Shown piece after piece: positions 11,446 to 25,880 of a stretch of DNA of 64,000 nt (the first letter of the stretch is position 1; each line of letters starts with the position of its first letter). Position numbers and translations under genes: made by a program. Where the stretch lies: positions 13,411,236-13,475,235 of the forward strand of contig NC_037642.1 in NCBI RefSeq assembly GCF_003254395.2, given 5' to 3'. The DNA comes from Apis mellifera. Its lineage: Eukaryota > Arthropoda > Insecta > Hymenoptera > Apidae. Under the pieces are notes generated by a model. The model saw only the letters and a program-made list of their open reading frames with translations. It ran no database searches and was not told the DNA's origin.

Positions 11446-14400
11446 TCACCACGTAACCTTTGGCTTGTTCCTCTTGAACGCAAACAGGATTTTGCGGGAT
11501 CGTTTTTTCGGATCGTCGTTGTCCATGGTGGAGCTCGAATCGGTCGACAATGTTTCGGCATCGTCGCCCGCCGATGTCGCTTGTCCCTCCCTCGAGGCCC
11601 CCTTCCTATTATTCGAACATGATTGGCCGCTCGCGGAATTGATGCTCGTTACGCTCGAGGCCGGGACCGTGCACGGGTTCGGGCCAATTCTCTGCTGCCC
11701 TCCTCGATCCTGGTTGGACGAATCCAACGAATTCTCCGAGTAGGATGTCTTGGAGAGGAATGATGAGGTAGTTTTGTCCTCGACAGGGAGGAGCATGTTC
11801 GTGTCCTGGCTGTAAGAACGAACAATGCCGGATTTCTCCTTATTGGACGATCTGATAGGCTCGTCCGGCGCATCGCCGACCGTGAAATGTACTACGTTGC
11901 TCTCTGGCGGCGTTTCTTTTCCCGTCTCGCTGCTCGACGAGTCCGGCGGAACCGACGATTCTTTCCACGTCAAGTTGTCCGCAGTACCTGTTGATACAGA
12001 AGATAAAAAAAAAAATCTCAATTATATCATCACTTTAATTTGCAACCAGTGTTTTTTTAAAATAATTTCTTCACTTGTTTCAGAATTTATTCGATTCGAT
12101 ATAAAAATTTATATTTGAATAAATTAATTAAAAAAATTTCGTAAATATCTGTAAATATCGATTGAATTCATCGATTGAATTAAAAATTAATTTGAAGAGG
12201 GTTGAAAATTTAAATAAACTAATCTGGTTAATTATTTTAGTAGAACAATAGCAGTGAGAGAAGGTTATTTCGAGAAGAAGCTAGGAAAGAGTGTTAATTT
12301 TCAAGAAATATTGATTCAGCAACATATTATATATCATATTATATATTATTATCAGGTATCTATATTAAGGAATATTTTTAATCAAATAAGCTAATGTTTC
12401 CGATTTCAGAATAAAACGGTATCAAAGGTCAAATTTCATGCAGAATTCACGAGTTCGTGAAGAGGAAGAAGAGAAACGAAACAACAGAATAGATAATACT
12501 TTTTCTTTCTTTTTTTTTTTTTTTTATATTCCATAGTATCGATATAGTATAAATTTTTTTATCTTTATATATATATATATATGTTAATATTCGTAAATCT
12601 TGTATTAAAAAACGCAGATAATACGAAATTGATGATGATTTAACGATTAGTAGAATTCACAGAATCTACTTTCGAGAAAAAAATTCTTCCGAACTACGCG
12701 TCATATGGATTCTAAGAGAACTTTCTGTGCATGCGATATAAACTATACATATATATATATAGATATATACTTTGCCATAGAGCGCTTTGGTCCCTTGTTT
12801 TGATGAAAAAGAACGCGAGAAATCGTCGATAAAACTTTTTCGTTAATTTGATAAAAATTTCTTTCCATATATACCATACACTGTGCCGCTAATTTAAAAT
12901 AATAATTACGAAGGATACAAGATATTATACAGAGAAAAATATTTTTAATTCTTTTTTGTTTATTTCAACTAGGAGAGAGAGAGAAAAAAATATGTCTTTA
13001 TATTTTTTTTTCGTTCGAAGAAAATCTTTTTTCAATAACCCGCGGATAACCTTTAGACTCTCGGTTATTTTAACAACAGTATTTGTAAATCTCATTGGTA
13101 CATTTCTGGCGCGCTTCAAATACACGTTTATATCGACTCCTTCATGCCAGACGCTTAACGTGTGCTTAACGTTATGACAATAAATAGTTTCTAGTTTCTT
13201 TTCTTTCTCATTTTATTTTTAATATCGGATCAATAATGCAATAAAGAAACATTATTGCATAACGAAGTTAAATACGGTGTTAAAAGACGATTTAATATTT
13301 TAAAATATAGATTTTTATATATGTATATATATACGTGTGTGTGTGTCATAAAGTCATTCGTTTAAGTCTCTAACGCAAAGAAGCTGGTAGTCGATATAGA
13401 GAGTAGAACTAAGAATTAAAACTTACAGAAAATTTTTATCAAGGATTAACATATTATCAATCTTAATACGATTAAGATAAAAATTACGGTAATATGTAAT
13501 TTTAATTCAAGTAAATCGTTTAAAAAAAAAAAAAAAAATGTATACGTATATAATTTAATAAATTCACGACATGTGTATATTTAATTAACAATTGAATAAA
13601 TAAGATCGAGATAAAAATTTAACGAAGCAAAAAAAAAAAAAAAAAAAGAAAGAAAGAAAATTAAAATTAAAATTACATATTAAAGTTTCGATCGTGTTAA
13701 AAACGTTTTGAATATCGTGTATAAACAAATCTCGCGTAGTAGTATCTTCGTATAGCTCTCTAATTGCTTTTGATTTATTAACTACGATCGTATAAATCGT
13801 ACGCATAATAAAACGTTTGAATGGGGGGACATAATAACGTTGTGTCGTAATTTATCAGACAATGTATCACGAATTGTCCGTTCTTCTTGTGTGGACTACA
13901 CACGTGTATATACATATACACATGTGTACATACAATTCATTGGTAGTTAATATGCTCGTATATTAATATATATAATAATATATATGGAAGAAAATGAAGA
14001 GCCGTTTCCATTGCCGCTCGACTCGCGATTTCGATTTAACAAAGCGAGAACGGTGTTCATATTATCGCATTTTATATAGGGTATGCGAGTATTATGGAAC
14101 AAAATTTTCGATCGATATATATATATACATAATCTACGCATCTAATTTTAATTGACTCTAATCTTAAACGTGACATGGATCTTCCCAGGAAATAGAATTT
14201 CTTTCTTGGCATCATTTATCGTTTAATAAAATCCTAGGAATTAGAAAATATTGCAGACAAGCGATTTTACCTAATGATTTAAAATTACAATCAAAAGATT
14301 TCAACGTTCTTCAAGGTTTCCTCCACTTCTTAGAACAATTCCTATTTCCTTAGCGAGAAACAATTTCTTATAATTCTTATTTCGTTATAAACATAGAGAA

Positions 14401-17400
14401 AATTGAAATTTTTCGATCGTTTAATAACTCGTAATAATTCTTCTTTAAAAAAAAAAAAAAATTCATTATTCGTTCATCGGAAAAAGATTGGAAATAATAA
14501 TAATATTTTGCGCGTATTAATTGTGATAGAATAAAAGATAAACAAAGTGTTAGAAAATGGTATCTTTTTTTAAATTAAAAAAAAAAAAAAATTCATAGAA
14601 ACGAGAAGTAACATCTCTGATGGAAAGTATAATCTTGAACAAATAAAATCTTTCATCGTTAAATCAAGTCGATAACATCCCATAAGGCGAAAGATAATCG
14701 CGATAGAATTATTACGTGGAAGAAAATATCTAAGTAAATTGCACCTCCAGTGATGTAAACACACGGTCGTCCAATTAAGATCGGATGCTGAGTTCGTCTT
14801 TAATTCGAACCTATTAATACGAAACTATGTTGTGCAACGACATTTATTACGAATTTGGCAAAATTGGAAACGTGCTCTTGGTGAAAACGAGAAAAACGCT
14901 TTCGCGATTTCTAAAACGAGATAAAAAAAAAAACTAGCAAAGTAATCAGTATAGATAAAAATTATAATCGTCCCTGCGATTTCGTGTTTTTATCTAATTA
15001 AATACAATATACAATAAGTGATGAACGATCATGAAAACTTATTAAATATGTAATAATTAAATAATTATCGCGTTTGGCATCTTAATCGCCTTATTCGATA
15101 TATTGCATATTAAAAACGAACGAACTTGAAAGCTTATTATAACTTAATCACGATGCTCTGAATAATCGGCAAATAATCAAAGTCGTGATCGAGACGAGAA
15201 TTCATCTAATAATAACAGCAAATTACGCAGATTAATAATTGGATTGGTAGATATTCTGAATTTTATTAAGAAAAAAAACAAGGTTAAAGATAGATTCGCC
15301 GATTCTAATATATATTTGAAATTTTCTTTTCTTTGAAAAGACTCAAAGCAAAATAATAAATTATATTTGTTTCCTTGATTATTTGTTAAATTTTGTTTAT
15401 AGGTTAAATTTTCGTATCATTTTTTTTACACGTATTCCTTATTGAGAAAAAGAGAATTGAAAATTTTTGTTTTTATAAGAATAACACAAATATTATTTTT
15501 AAAAATGATATTTATAAAAATTTATCTTTTTTATCACCACCAAATTGGGGCTTTGTTCGTTCGTTTGATACATTATGAAAATTTTAATACAAAAATATGT
15601 CATGTTCTTTCTTCAAACTATCATCACATAATTTCTTATTTTATAATTTATACGAATGGGTAGTTGTAAAAAACAACTCAATATCTATAATTATATAGCG
15701 ATTATACATTGCTCCAGTTATATTTGTATATATAAATGTATGTATTAAAGTTAACAATGAATCAAAAGGTTTGCCATTATTTAAAACTTGACAATCTTGA
15801 TTAGGAAAAGGGAACATTTTTAATTCAAATCTTCCTTTTTCCTGCACACAAATCCTGATTAGATTTCACTAAAAGATGTGCTGATGCTCTTTCGAATTTA
15901 TTGTTATGTCAAAGAAAAAGCTTTATAAGCAGCTATTTGACATAATGAACTCTCAATTATAAAGATTTTATTCGTGTCACACATTACTTTAATGTAATAT
16001 ATACTAATAAATATTCATATATTACATATATCAATATGTAATTATTTGACAAATAATAATAATAATAACAATCTCTTAACAACTATAATTTTCTTAAATT
16101 TTAAATAAGTGTCCGTACAATGTACAAGATAAATAATATGCATAAAAATATATTAAAAAATTTTAATTATGTAGCTTCATTAATCTTTTTTTGGACCACT
16201 AAGTATAGTTTCTTCCATCCCTAGAAGCAAATGATAATATAACATAAACAAATAATAATCTAAGAAATAATAAATATCAAGAAACTTTTGTATTTTCATC
16301 ATAAAAACAACTCGAGTTGTTAATACAATTATTCAAACATATAAAAAGTATTTATACTTTCATTTTAAGTTATAAATAAATTTTATAAAACTAGAATTAG
16401 TTTGGAAAAAAGGCACAAAAAATTGTGTAAGCAATATTGAACAATTTGAGTAAATTTAAAAAAAAAAAACAAAACAACGAATCAACAACATTTACAGCGT
16501 AATTTATGCAATAATTTATATAACAGACACAAAACAAGAACATAATCAAACTTAACAATACAAAAATGTTTTAAAATATATATATAATAAATATATATTT
16601 TATATATATATATATAAAACGTCAATATTTTTTGAGCAATTTTATGTATTGTAATGTAAATCTCAATTTTCTTATTAATTTTTTTTTATTAAAAATTTTA
16701 ATTTTTAAAAATATATTTTTTTATATATTTTTACATTTTTCTTAAATATATTTTTTTTCTTTATATAAAATATTAAAATCTTCGTAATGTGTGACATTAA
16801 CCAGTCGCATTTTACGATTCGTCAACATTATTTTTTTATTTTTTTTATAAAAGAAAAAGAATTTTAAGGCATCACGTGAATTTTTTTAGTGAAAATTTGA
16901 CTTCAAAATTTTCATTAAGAAATTTTTATAAATTACTTTACAAATTTAATAAAAATCAATTTAAAATTTATAAAGTAATTAAAAAACACTAATAAAAATT
17001 TAGAATTCAATTCGAATAAGAGTACATATGACAATTTATTTTTTCGAATACATACGTACGTTATAAAACTAGAATTACTAATTAAGAGACATTAATGTCA
17101 ATTGAAAAAATTCAAATTATTATTATTAGGAAGACAAACGAGTTAGTAAATTATTAATTTCGAAGACAATGTCCATATCAAATATATATATGTATATATA
17201 TTAAAAGAGAAGAGAAAGGGGAAAAAAGAAAGACACAAAGAGAAAAACAAAAAGTGAAAAATATTTAGATATGGTAAATGTCATTGTATCAAAGTTACAA
17301 TATGTACAATATTGAGCATTGTTATTATCAATCTAAATGCTCGTGGAAGTCCGTTTCCAGCTTACCTGCGGCACCACATGATGAAGGTGAATACACTGAG

Positions 17401-20326
17401 CTTGCTTCGTCGTCTAAATCATCTTGACTACTGAGTCGACCTATAAACATCAATTTATACAATAAATGATGATAGATATTTATATTATTATTACGTTTTA
17501 TTTATTAAAAATTTATTGAAATTGTATGAGAATTAAAATAATAAACTAAATCAAAATTGTTATACAAAATACTGATAATGTTGCACTTGTGTTAATGTTA
17601 ATAACAATTATATCAAAATATAAAAATCATTTATGAATTACAAAATACTTCAGATATGTAAATAAATAAATATATATATTAATTAAAAATTTTGATTTCA
17701 TAAATATATATATACCTCTGAGTCCAAGACCTCGCCCATTGGGTGTCCCTCTATATAAAACAGTTTCTAAATAGCTTAGACCATTATTATTGATTATATT
17801 AAAGCCACATAAGAGCTCAATTTGTTTCCAACGATGTACTCTTTCTTGTAATTCAGCGGTGACTTCGTTTAATGCAGTTCTTGCTTCCACTATACTTTTG
17901 TCAACTTCATCAATCGATTTTCCATGGGTTGAAACAAATGCTCCTACTAAACTTGATCGTTTTTTTCGTAGTTTTTCACACTAGCAAAGATTTAATAAAA
18001 TTAATATATATATAATTACATTACACATTTTTAATATATAAAAATATTTTACTTAATTACAAAAAAAAATGCATTACTTACTGCTTCTCGCGCTTGTTGC
18101 AATTGTTTTTCGGCACTTATTTTTTTCTTTGTATATGCCTTATTTTCAATTTCATGAGTTAATTGTAGCCAATGTTGCAATCCAGGAGGAGGAGACCAAC
18201 ATCTGTCTTCAAGTTCACCCTCTGCACGTTGCAATTCAACTTTTAACATCTGTCGAGTAGAAATTAATTACATCTTGAAAAAAACATTTAATATAAAATA
18301 TAAGAATATAAAGAAAAATATTTACTTCAATTTCTGCTTTTAATTGAGAAACTTCAAGATCCGAATAAGAAGCATGTAATCCTACACTTTCATCTTGTAA
18401 ACGTTTTTCTAAATTCTGTTTTTCGGTAGTTACACTTTCTTGTTCCATTCGTGCTCTTTCCAATTCTTTCTGTAAAAAAACCATAAATTATAATATTAAC
18501 AAAGTTAAATATAAAATTATCAAATATTGGTAAGATAGAAATAAAATAACATACTTGCAAGTCTTCCAATGCTAATTCTGCTTTATGCAAACTCTCCATA
18601 TCTTTCATCATTCTGTGAAGATGTTTTTGTGAATTTTTCTTCTGCTGATATGCATACCAGCAACCAATAAGCGCGCCAAATAATAATGTTATTAATATCA
18701 AATCTTTCACACTATGTCCAGTATCTACAACAAAGTATTAAATAATTAGTTAAAGAATCTATTAATGAAAGATATTTTAAGAATTATTTACCCTTTGGCG
18801 GTCCAAAAAGAACTACATCCATAGCTTTTAAGGCAATTTTTTGTTTATGAATGGGATCCTTGATGCCTAATACATTAGTCAAATAATGCATATTGTTCAC
18901 AGCTAATCTGAAAAAAAATCAAGATATATTTTCATATAAAAAATTTTTGTATGATATGAAAATGATATATTATTTTATAAAAAGTCACCTTGGAAGTGTA
19001 GCACCAGTTACACGGTGTTGTATAAAAGTAGGAACATATTGTGGAAGATCTACATTAGAAGATAACCATTCTGATGTTTGTTCTATAGTCCAATTATGAA
19101 CCTGTAAAAGAAAAAAAAAATATATAAAAATGATAAAATATCAAAAGAATTTAAAATATTAAAAGAGCATATTAGATAATACCTCTGATCTTAACCAGGC
19201 TTCCCAAAGTTCTCGAACACTAATATGCATATCATCATTATGATGAAAAGCCCTTTGTCTTCTTTCATATCCAGCTTCATATTGTAATTCTTCTCTTAAA
19301 AACTAAAAAGATTTTATTTTCTTATGAAAAAAAATTTTTTTTTTAATTACATTAAATAAATTATAAATAGAAATTTATTTACATCATCTGACTCCGATAG
19401 GTCCACATTTCCATTGGCATCATCATCTAGTTGACTATGGAGTGACTTGATAGCTTCCAAACCTAGTCGATCATGAGAAGCCATTGTTGTAAGACAAGCT
19501 AGGTCATCGTTACAAGTATCAGAACCTGTAATAAATTAAACAGCCTACGTTTGATTGTATGTGTTTATGATTATATGTAATTTGTTATACAGGTGCCATT
19601 TTTTATAGAATTATGTTTGTACCTGTTAAACATGTTTAAGAAGCTTTTCATTCAATTATTAATACAAAAATTGTGAAAAAGTCTTGTTAATTTAGACATT
19701 AAATAAATCTGCATAATGATATATTGTTATTAAATGAAAATATAAATTATCTTTAAAAAAAAAATGATTAGATCATTTATGAAATTTATCTTTTTTAACA
19801 TGAATTTTTATCATAAACACATTTTTATCTATTTTGTAACTAATAATAATACCAAATTAAAAGAAAACTTTAAATTTTTCTTTTTAAGCTTCGTGAATAT
19901 CTTCACACAAAATGATAATGCAAATCAAACCCAACTTCTTCCTACAAATTAAATACATGCTCCATAAAAAATTTATATATACATATAAAAAATTTAAATA
20001 CAGAATTAATAAAACAAACAAAACGATTAATTAAAAAACACAATAAACACAATAATATAAATTAAATAATACTTTTAGACAACGATTAAAACATTAATAA
20101 AAAGAGGAGAAAATTTACCAGCTTCGTGAGCCACAGCTTGTGCCAGTCCATCTGTGAGTGTGGCGGAGAATGCTGTGACTTTGGAATGTGAACTTCCAGT
20201 GGAGCCAGACTGAAAGTTCGAACTCGCATCAAGGGCCCCGCCGCTAGCATCTACTGTGTTGCAACACCAATACAAGAAATGCAATCCGAACAGTACAATC
20301 ACATTAGTAATCACGGATGATCGCAT
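11446..20326 (-). CDS. Stim: Stromal interaction molecule (ER calcium sensor), 687 aa
   Basis: STIM senses ER calcium and gates Orai channels at the plasma membrane. Coding exons in transcript order: 20326-20119, 19525-19383, 19302-19183, 19101-18989, 18907-18792, 18724-18555, 18469-18326, 18249-18082, 17980-17716, 17440-17366, 11987-11446. All joins keep phase. A hydrophobic signal peptide occupies about residues 1-27. The canonical EF-hand loop is at 103-114 (DDDANGNVDLSE, with acidic or Asn ligands at loop positions 1, 3, 5, 9 and 12). A SAM domain starts near 158 with NWTIEQTSEWL, and one TM segment lies at about 240-260. The coiled-coil/CAD-SOAR region is at about 262-480, including HRWKQIELLCGF. 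The Ser-rich tail ends in a polybasic KKRSRKILFAFKRNKPK segment, as expected for phosphoinositide binding. The length is close to human STIM1 (685 aa). The last intron is unusually long at 5.4 kb. Confidence 0.95.
11988..17365 (-). other. Last intron of Stim (5.4 kb)
   Basis: This intron separates the penultimate coding exon from the last one; all other Stim coding introns are under 200 bp except the first (593 bp). It holds A/T runs, AT and GT microsatellites (for example 12565-12583 and 13318-13346), and short open frames that look like chance. I see no alternative Stim exon or nested gene, though a short one could escape the eye. Confidence 0.6.
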
Positions 20327-21538
20327 TTTAAGGTTAGTTACACCTTGTCACTGACACCTCGCGCCCCCCTTGCGCAGTTGCTACAAGTCAAATAAAACCG
20401 AATACTCTTGGCCCGTTGTCACCTTTGACGTAGACCCGCAATAGTGAATATATCCAAGGTTACAATTATCAAAACCGGGATGGCAATGCAATTTGACGAG
20501 TGCATAACACGCGTGATCGATTATGATATTAGCAGCTCTGCAACCGAGTAACACACCATCGTTATTAACCCCATCAAGGCGTCGGTCAATGTCCGAAATC
20601 TCTTTTTAAAATAAATCGATTGATTTATTAATTAAGTACACTCCGCTCTTCTGCTGTGTGTCGAGTTTTCCTATCAAGGCCACCGTCCATGAACAATATT
20701 GTGAAAAATTATTAATTTAGATCGGAAACAACAATATATTTTTCTATATGTAAAAAACAAAAAATTCAATTGGCCCCTTGTATGGTTATTCGTATGATTT
20801 TATTGGCTTAGCGTTGCAGTTGCACAGTAAACTATTACTAGCGCCAGTGTAGCGCGAAAATTATTTGTAAAATGTCTTCTTGCTGAGTGAAGTAATGATA
20901 TGATACAACTGTTTGATATTTTGGAAAGAATTTTACAAATATGTTAATTAATTATTCTGATAATTATTTTAATTAAGTGGATAATTTTATAATATGTATC
21001 TGCTTATAAAAAAATTGCTTATCATTTTTTAATTTCTAGATTTTATTTTAAACAGATACATATTCGATCTGCTCGAAAACACGCTCAGAATTGTATAATC
21101 TGTAAGAACGCACAGTACGAGTATCTATCATGTTTTGGAATTCAACATCATTAAATTTTCATAATTACGTAATTTTTCGATTACGTTGTATTTATATTTA
21201 TATATAAATTAGATTCTTTTGGATCATTAATGAGTATTAGCTTTGAAAAAGCTTGTGTTCATAATTGTGTGTACATATGAATGTAATTACGTTTTAACGC
21301 AGCAATAAATTACTGCTACGTTTGTTTCCGAAATCTAATTATGTTAAAACGAATTTTTATACAATTTCTTGATTGAATTATGATATTAATGCTACAAGTT
21401 ATAATACAAATATTTTTCATCATAAATTAACAATGTTGTTGATCAAAGTAATACATGTTTTAATATGTTATAAAATTCGAAACATCTAAGGATTTGAAAT
21501 TGTTGAGATCGCTTTATATTTTTTGTGAAGACATTAGA
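20327..21538. promoter_or_regulatory. Divergent promoter region of Stim and cramped
   Basis: The start codons of Stim (minus, 20326) and cramped (plus, 21539) face away from each other across 1.2 kb. The Stim-proximal 550 bp is clearly less AT-rich than its surroundings and has many CpG dinucleotides, as expected for a housekeeping-type insect promoter. The half nearer cramped is AT-rich, probably 5' UTR. No TATA box is assigned. Confidence 0.55.
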
Positions 21539-24525
21539 ATGGAAAATAATACAAAAAACGAAGATTGTGAAATTCAGGGAATCAATTCAATTACCAAAAA
21601 GGAAGAAGTTTCATCCCAAAATGTACAAAACTGTTCGGAAACGAAAGTATCCACGGATTCCAAGAATACTCAAGTTCGTGTCGTTCGTGGAACTAAAAAA
21701 ATGAAATTAGATGTTTGTGATAGTAATAATTTAGAAAAGAAAGGTTTGTATTTGTACTATTAATTGATATATATATATTAATCAAAAAAATTCAATAAAA
21801 TGGATAATGAAATAATTTCTTAATTAAATTTTATTTGATTATAATTATAAGAAATTGCTTATATCTATGTTTAGATTCCAAGGATGAAGAAAATAATACA
21901 GAAGTAAAAGTAAGATCTCTAAAAAGATCTTGTGAATTATGGTCCATGGAAGATAAAAATACTTTTTTCAAAGCATTGAACGAATATGGAAAAGACTTTG
22001 ATGCTTTGCAAAGTTATTTTTTAAATCAAGGAAAGAAAAAAGGTTTGCCAGATGTTGCAATAAAAAATAAGGAACAAATAAGACATTTTTATTATAGAAC
22101 TTGGTTAAAAATATCAAAACATTTAAAATTTTCAGAAGGTAATTAATTAATAAACTGCCATAATTTAATTTTTATTTAATAAATGTTTTATTAATGTTTA
22201 ATTTCAGATGTGAAAAAAACTTCACAAGAATTATATGGATTAATTAATTATGGTGAACTTAGAAGAAAGTTACCACGAATATATGAAAAAGTACATTTAA
22301 AACTAAATGAACTTGTTTATTGGGGTTCAACACAAGTTAGACTCAGAGGAAAAACTATGAGAATTAAAACACCTATATGTAGAGCATTAAGAAAATTGAA
22401 TCAATTGGAAGGTATTCTTATAATTAAAACTTTATAATAATTCAAGAAATATTTAATATTATAATGTTAAATAAATATAATGTTAAATTCATAGATTGGC
22501 AAGAAGAAATTAAACTTCCTTCTAGAATAACAATTGAATTAAGACCTCGTAATAATATGGCATGGTGGCAAGTACAAGCATCATCAATGAATCCAAGAAT
22601 ACGCACTTTATTGCCTATACAAAGACGTTTGTCAAGTTTATTAATATTTTTACAACAAAAATGGAGACCTGCAAAATATAATACAGTATCCTTTTCATAA
22701 TCAAGATTGTTAATATAAGTTATAATTAATAATTAATAATAATTAATAATTAATATAAATTATTTATATTATATATATAATTATAATTAATTATAAATAA
22801 TTATTAAATATAAAAGTATCCTATAATAAAAATATCTAATATAAAAAAATCCTATACATATAACATAGTTCCCTAATGTAGAAAATGCTATTACTAACGA
22901 AATGAAAGATACTCGATTGTTACGAGTGGCACCACCTGAAGGAAGTAAAATTGCATTACCAATGGTCAATCTTGGAGAATATCTCACTAGTAATAGTGTT
23001 AGTTTAAATTCTTATGAAAAACGTTTAGGTCTGAAAAGTTCCAGAATGGATATGTTAGGATCTGTACAATATTTAAAAGGTGTTGGAAAAAAAGGAATCA
23101 AGAAGAATAAAATGGATAAAAAATGTATGAATCGTATAGAGGATAATTGTATCATGCCAGATAATAATAGTGATATAGATGTGATAGAATCTGGTAGTAA
23201 TGTTTCGGAAAAACCATCGACTGTTAATAATTCCGAAACCTCTAGTCTAGAACAACAAACAGAATTTAATGGATTTCCGGGCAGAGAAACTATTGAAAGA
23301 ATTCGTAAAGGATGGAATATTGAAGAAGCAAACACTATTACTGTAGGAGATCTTTTTTTAATGGTATACATTTTATTTAAATCTATGTTGAATAAAAGTT
23401 TAAAATTACTAGAACTTTATTCATCAGAAACGCATCATTTCTAATTTTCTAAGTCTTCTAGTTTGGTCGCGAATCAAAAGTAACATTGGAATATTGGTGG
23501 GATTGGAATCATCGAGAACACATTGGAGAATCTACATCAACAAGTTTACACAACGACAATCTATGTCTTACTTTACAAAAATTATTATCTATAGCAAAAC
23601 ATAGATATGGCACAAGTAAAGTATATGATAATACTTCTGGGAGTAACGAAACTGTGATCTCCTCTCGAATTCTTTCGACAAAAGAATCGACTTTCAGAAG
23701 ACCTTTAATTCCACAAACTTATCACAAAATTGGAACTCCAGATGCATTCAAAACACAGTTAGATGTTCGTTTTGATTTTGTATTTTTTTTTTTAAATTAA
23801 ATATTGATTTATAAAATAATTTTATTTTTGAAATACAGAAGTTTAAGACACGTTTTAGTAAACGAGGCAGAACTGTGAGGCAAAAAAGCCTTATTGTACA
23901 AAGGGTTTTGCCTATCATATCTACACCAAATAATTCATCAGAAGATGTAATATCTAATCCTCAAGAAGAAAATAAAATAAATGATTCTTCTATGAATATT
24001 AATGATCATCAAAATGAAAAATCGTCATCTATAATTATAAATGAATCACAAGTGAAAAATTTATTGGATGAACTTGAAGTGGCAAGAGACTCAAAACCTA
24101 CAAATTCCATTATAACAAGTGCTACACAAATACTTAAAGAGGGAGAACATCAATGGTTGAATAGCGAGGTAAATTTTTTTTTTTTAAAAGAGTATGAAAC
24201 AAACAAAATATTTTTAACAACTAATATTAAATTCCAGGTAGCAGATTTTTCATTAAGTAGCTTTCTAGGTCAACTAGAATCTCCTATGAAGATTTCACAA
24301 AGAATTCAGAATGAAGACAATATAGAAGATAATCGTCCATCATCCGATGTAAATATTGATAATGAAATTAATAAAATTAAATATATTACATATTAATTAA
24401 TAAAAAATTATATATTACAGGTTGTTTCACATATGCAGTGCCTGATGGGAGAAAATAGTGTTGATTATATGGCAAAATTTGCAAATCTTGCATCACAAAT
24501 TGCATCGGATGATAATAAAAAATAA
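21539..24525 (+). CDS. crm: Cramped (CRAMP1-like SANT-domain chromatin protein), 735 aa
   Basis: Cramped is a nuclear SANT/Myb-domain protein tied to Polycomb-type repression and histone gene expression in flies; its vertebrate relative is CRAMP1. Exons: 21539-21743, 21875-22138, 22208-22411, 22495-22685, 22869-23363, 23462-23764, 23839-24168, 24238-24348, 24421-24525. The phase is consistent throughout. The SANT domain (about residues 89-145) contains ELWSMEDKNTFFKALNEYG and IRHFYYRTW. It is followed by the family-specific LINYGELRRKLPRIYEK and WGSTQVRLRGKTMRIKTP blocks. I start at the ATG at 21539; the longer open frame upstream has only a TTG. The donor of exon 6 (GTTCGT) is weak. The last internal intron, 24169-24237, is 69 nt and contains no stop in frame, so its retention would add 23 residues. 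The protein is shorter than fly cramped (about 980 aa). Confidence 0.9.
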
Positions 24526-25729
24526 AAATATAAATAATTGATTAGTTTTGTACAAATTTTAACGAAATATCTATTTTAAATCATGCAAATTGAATGATGT
24601 TTTATAGTTAGAGTATGCAATGATATTTAGATTGACTAATTTATCTCTTTGATATTGACTTTCATAGTTGACTGTAATAATAATTCTAATATTGATAATA
24701 ATAATGATAAATGAAAAATAAAGTAATTTATACATATATATAAAATCATTACAAATTTATTTGTTCATTATTAATAATTTGTAAAATATATCATACATAT
24801 TTAATTATATATAATATTTTGTTATTAAATAGTTTGTTATGTTATTTTTATTAATATATTATTAATATTATTTTAAATAATCATATTTTTTCTAAGGAAC
24901 ACAAAATTAATTTTTATACTAACTATATCTTAACTTCTTAATCTTGTATCAATCATTCATGAATGCTCATAAATATTTCATCCTACGTTTGATGGTATAA
25001 AGATTTATTGAAAACTGTACAAATGCGGGAGGAATACGTTTATAAATAAAATATTTAGCATCCTTGTTTAACCTATAGATGACGCGACATTTGTTTATGG
25101 AATCATTTAGGCAAGTTCTCGTATATAAAATTCTCAGTATTGCGTTGCAATCTCATGTAACTAATTACGCGTGTTGAAAGAAAAAATAACGAATTCCCAG
25201 TCTACAATTCCTTTTACCGAGAGAAACGATAAAATTCAATTATTTCAACAAATCCCATTAATATGATTATTATTAAATATATATTGAATGTAAAAAAAAA
25301 ATACAATTACATATTATTAGAATTTGTTTACTATTACTTATTATTGAATAATTATTGAATAATATATTTTTTAAATGAATAATTTTAAATTAATTTTTCG
25401 ATTAAAAGATATTTTAAGATCAAAATAATTTTCAAGAATATTATGACTTCTAGTGCTAGTATTAAGAAGCTATATATATCGAAAACTATTTTAGCAAAAA
25501 AGATTTTTATCTGATGATAATCAAGAAAATAATGATCATTATATAATTAAAAACTAAAATTATGACGATATTCTATAAAAAAAAACTTTAAGTCTTTTAA
25601 TTGATATATTTGAATACCAAAAAAAAATTCAAATTAAAAATCGAATTGAACATCGATTAAAATAGTAATCTTTAATTAAATTAAATGCTTAAGAAAATTG
25701 TAAATGCCTCGAATGTAATAGGAATGATA

Positions 25730-25880
25730 ATGAACGGAACATCCCGAGGATATTCGTATTCTTAGAAACTAAGCTTGCAGTCTTTTCGATGGCGCATTGC
25801 GAAATAGATATTGTGAATGATTCATAGTACCCGCGTCCACGTGATCTTATGCGCACGCACCTATCAAGTATTTGTTATTT
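25730..25880. promoter_or_regulatory. Less AT-rich island with CACGTG E-box (candidate element)
   Basis: About 150 bp has a visibly higher GC content and several CpG dinucleotides inside otherwise AT-only intergenic DNA. It contains one palindromic CACGTG. The regulatory role is inferred from composition alone. Confidence 0.3.

Noticed and set aside
11417..12118. Plus-strand open frames opposite the Stim last exon
   Set aside because: They are antisense shadows of the Ser/Asp-rich Stim C-terminal exon.
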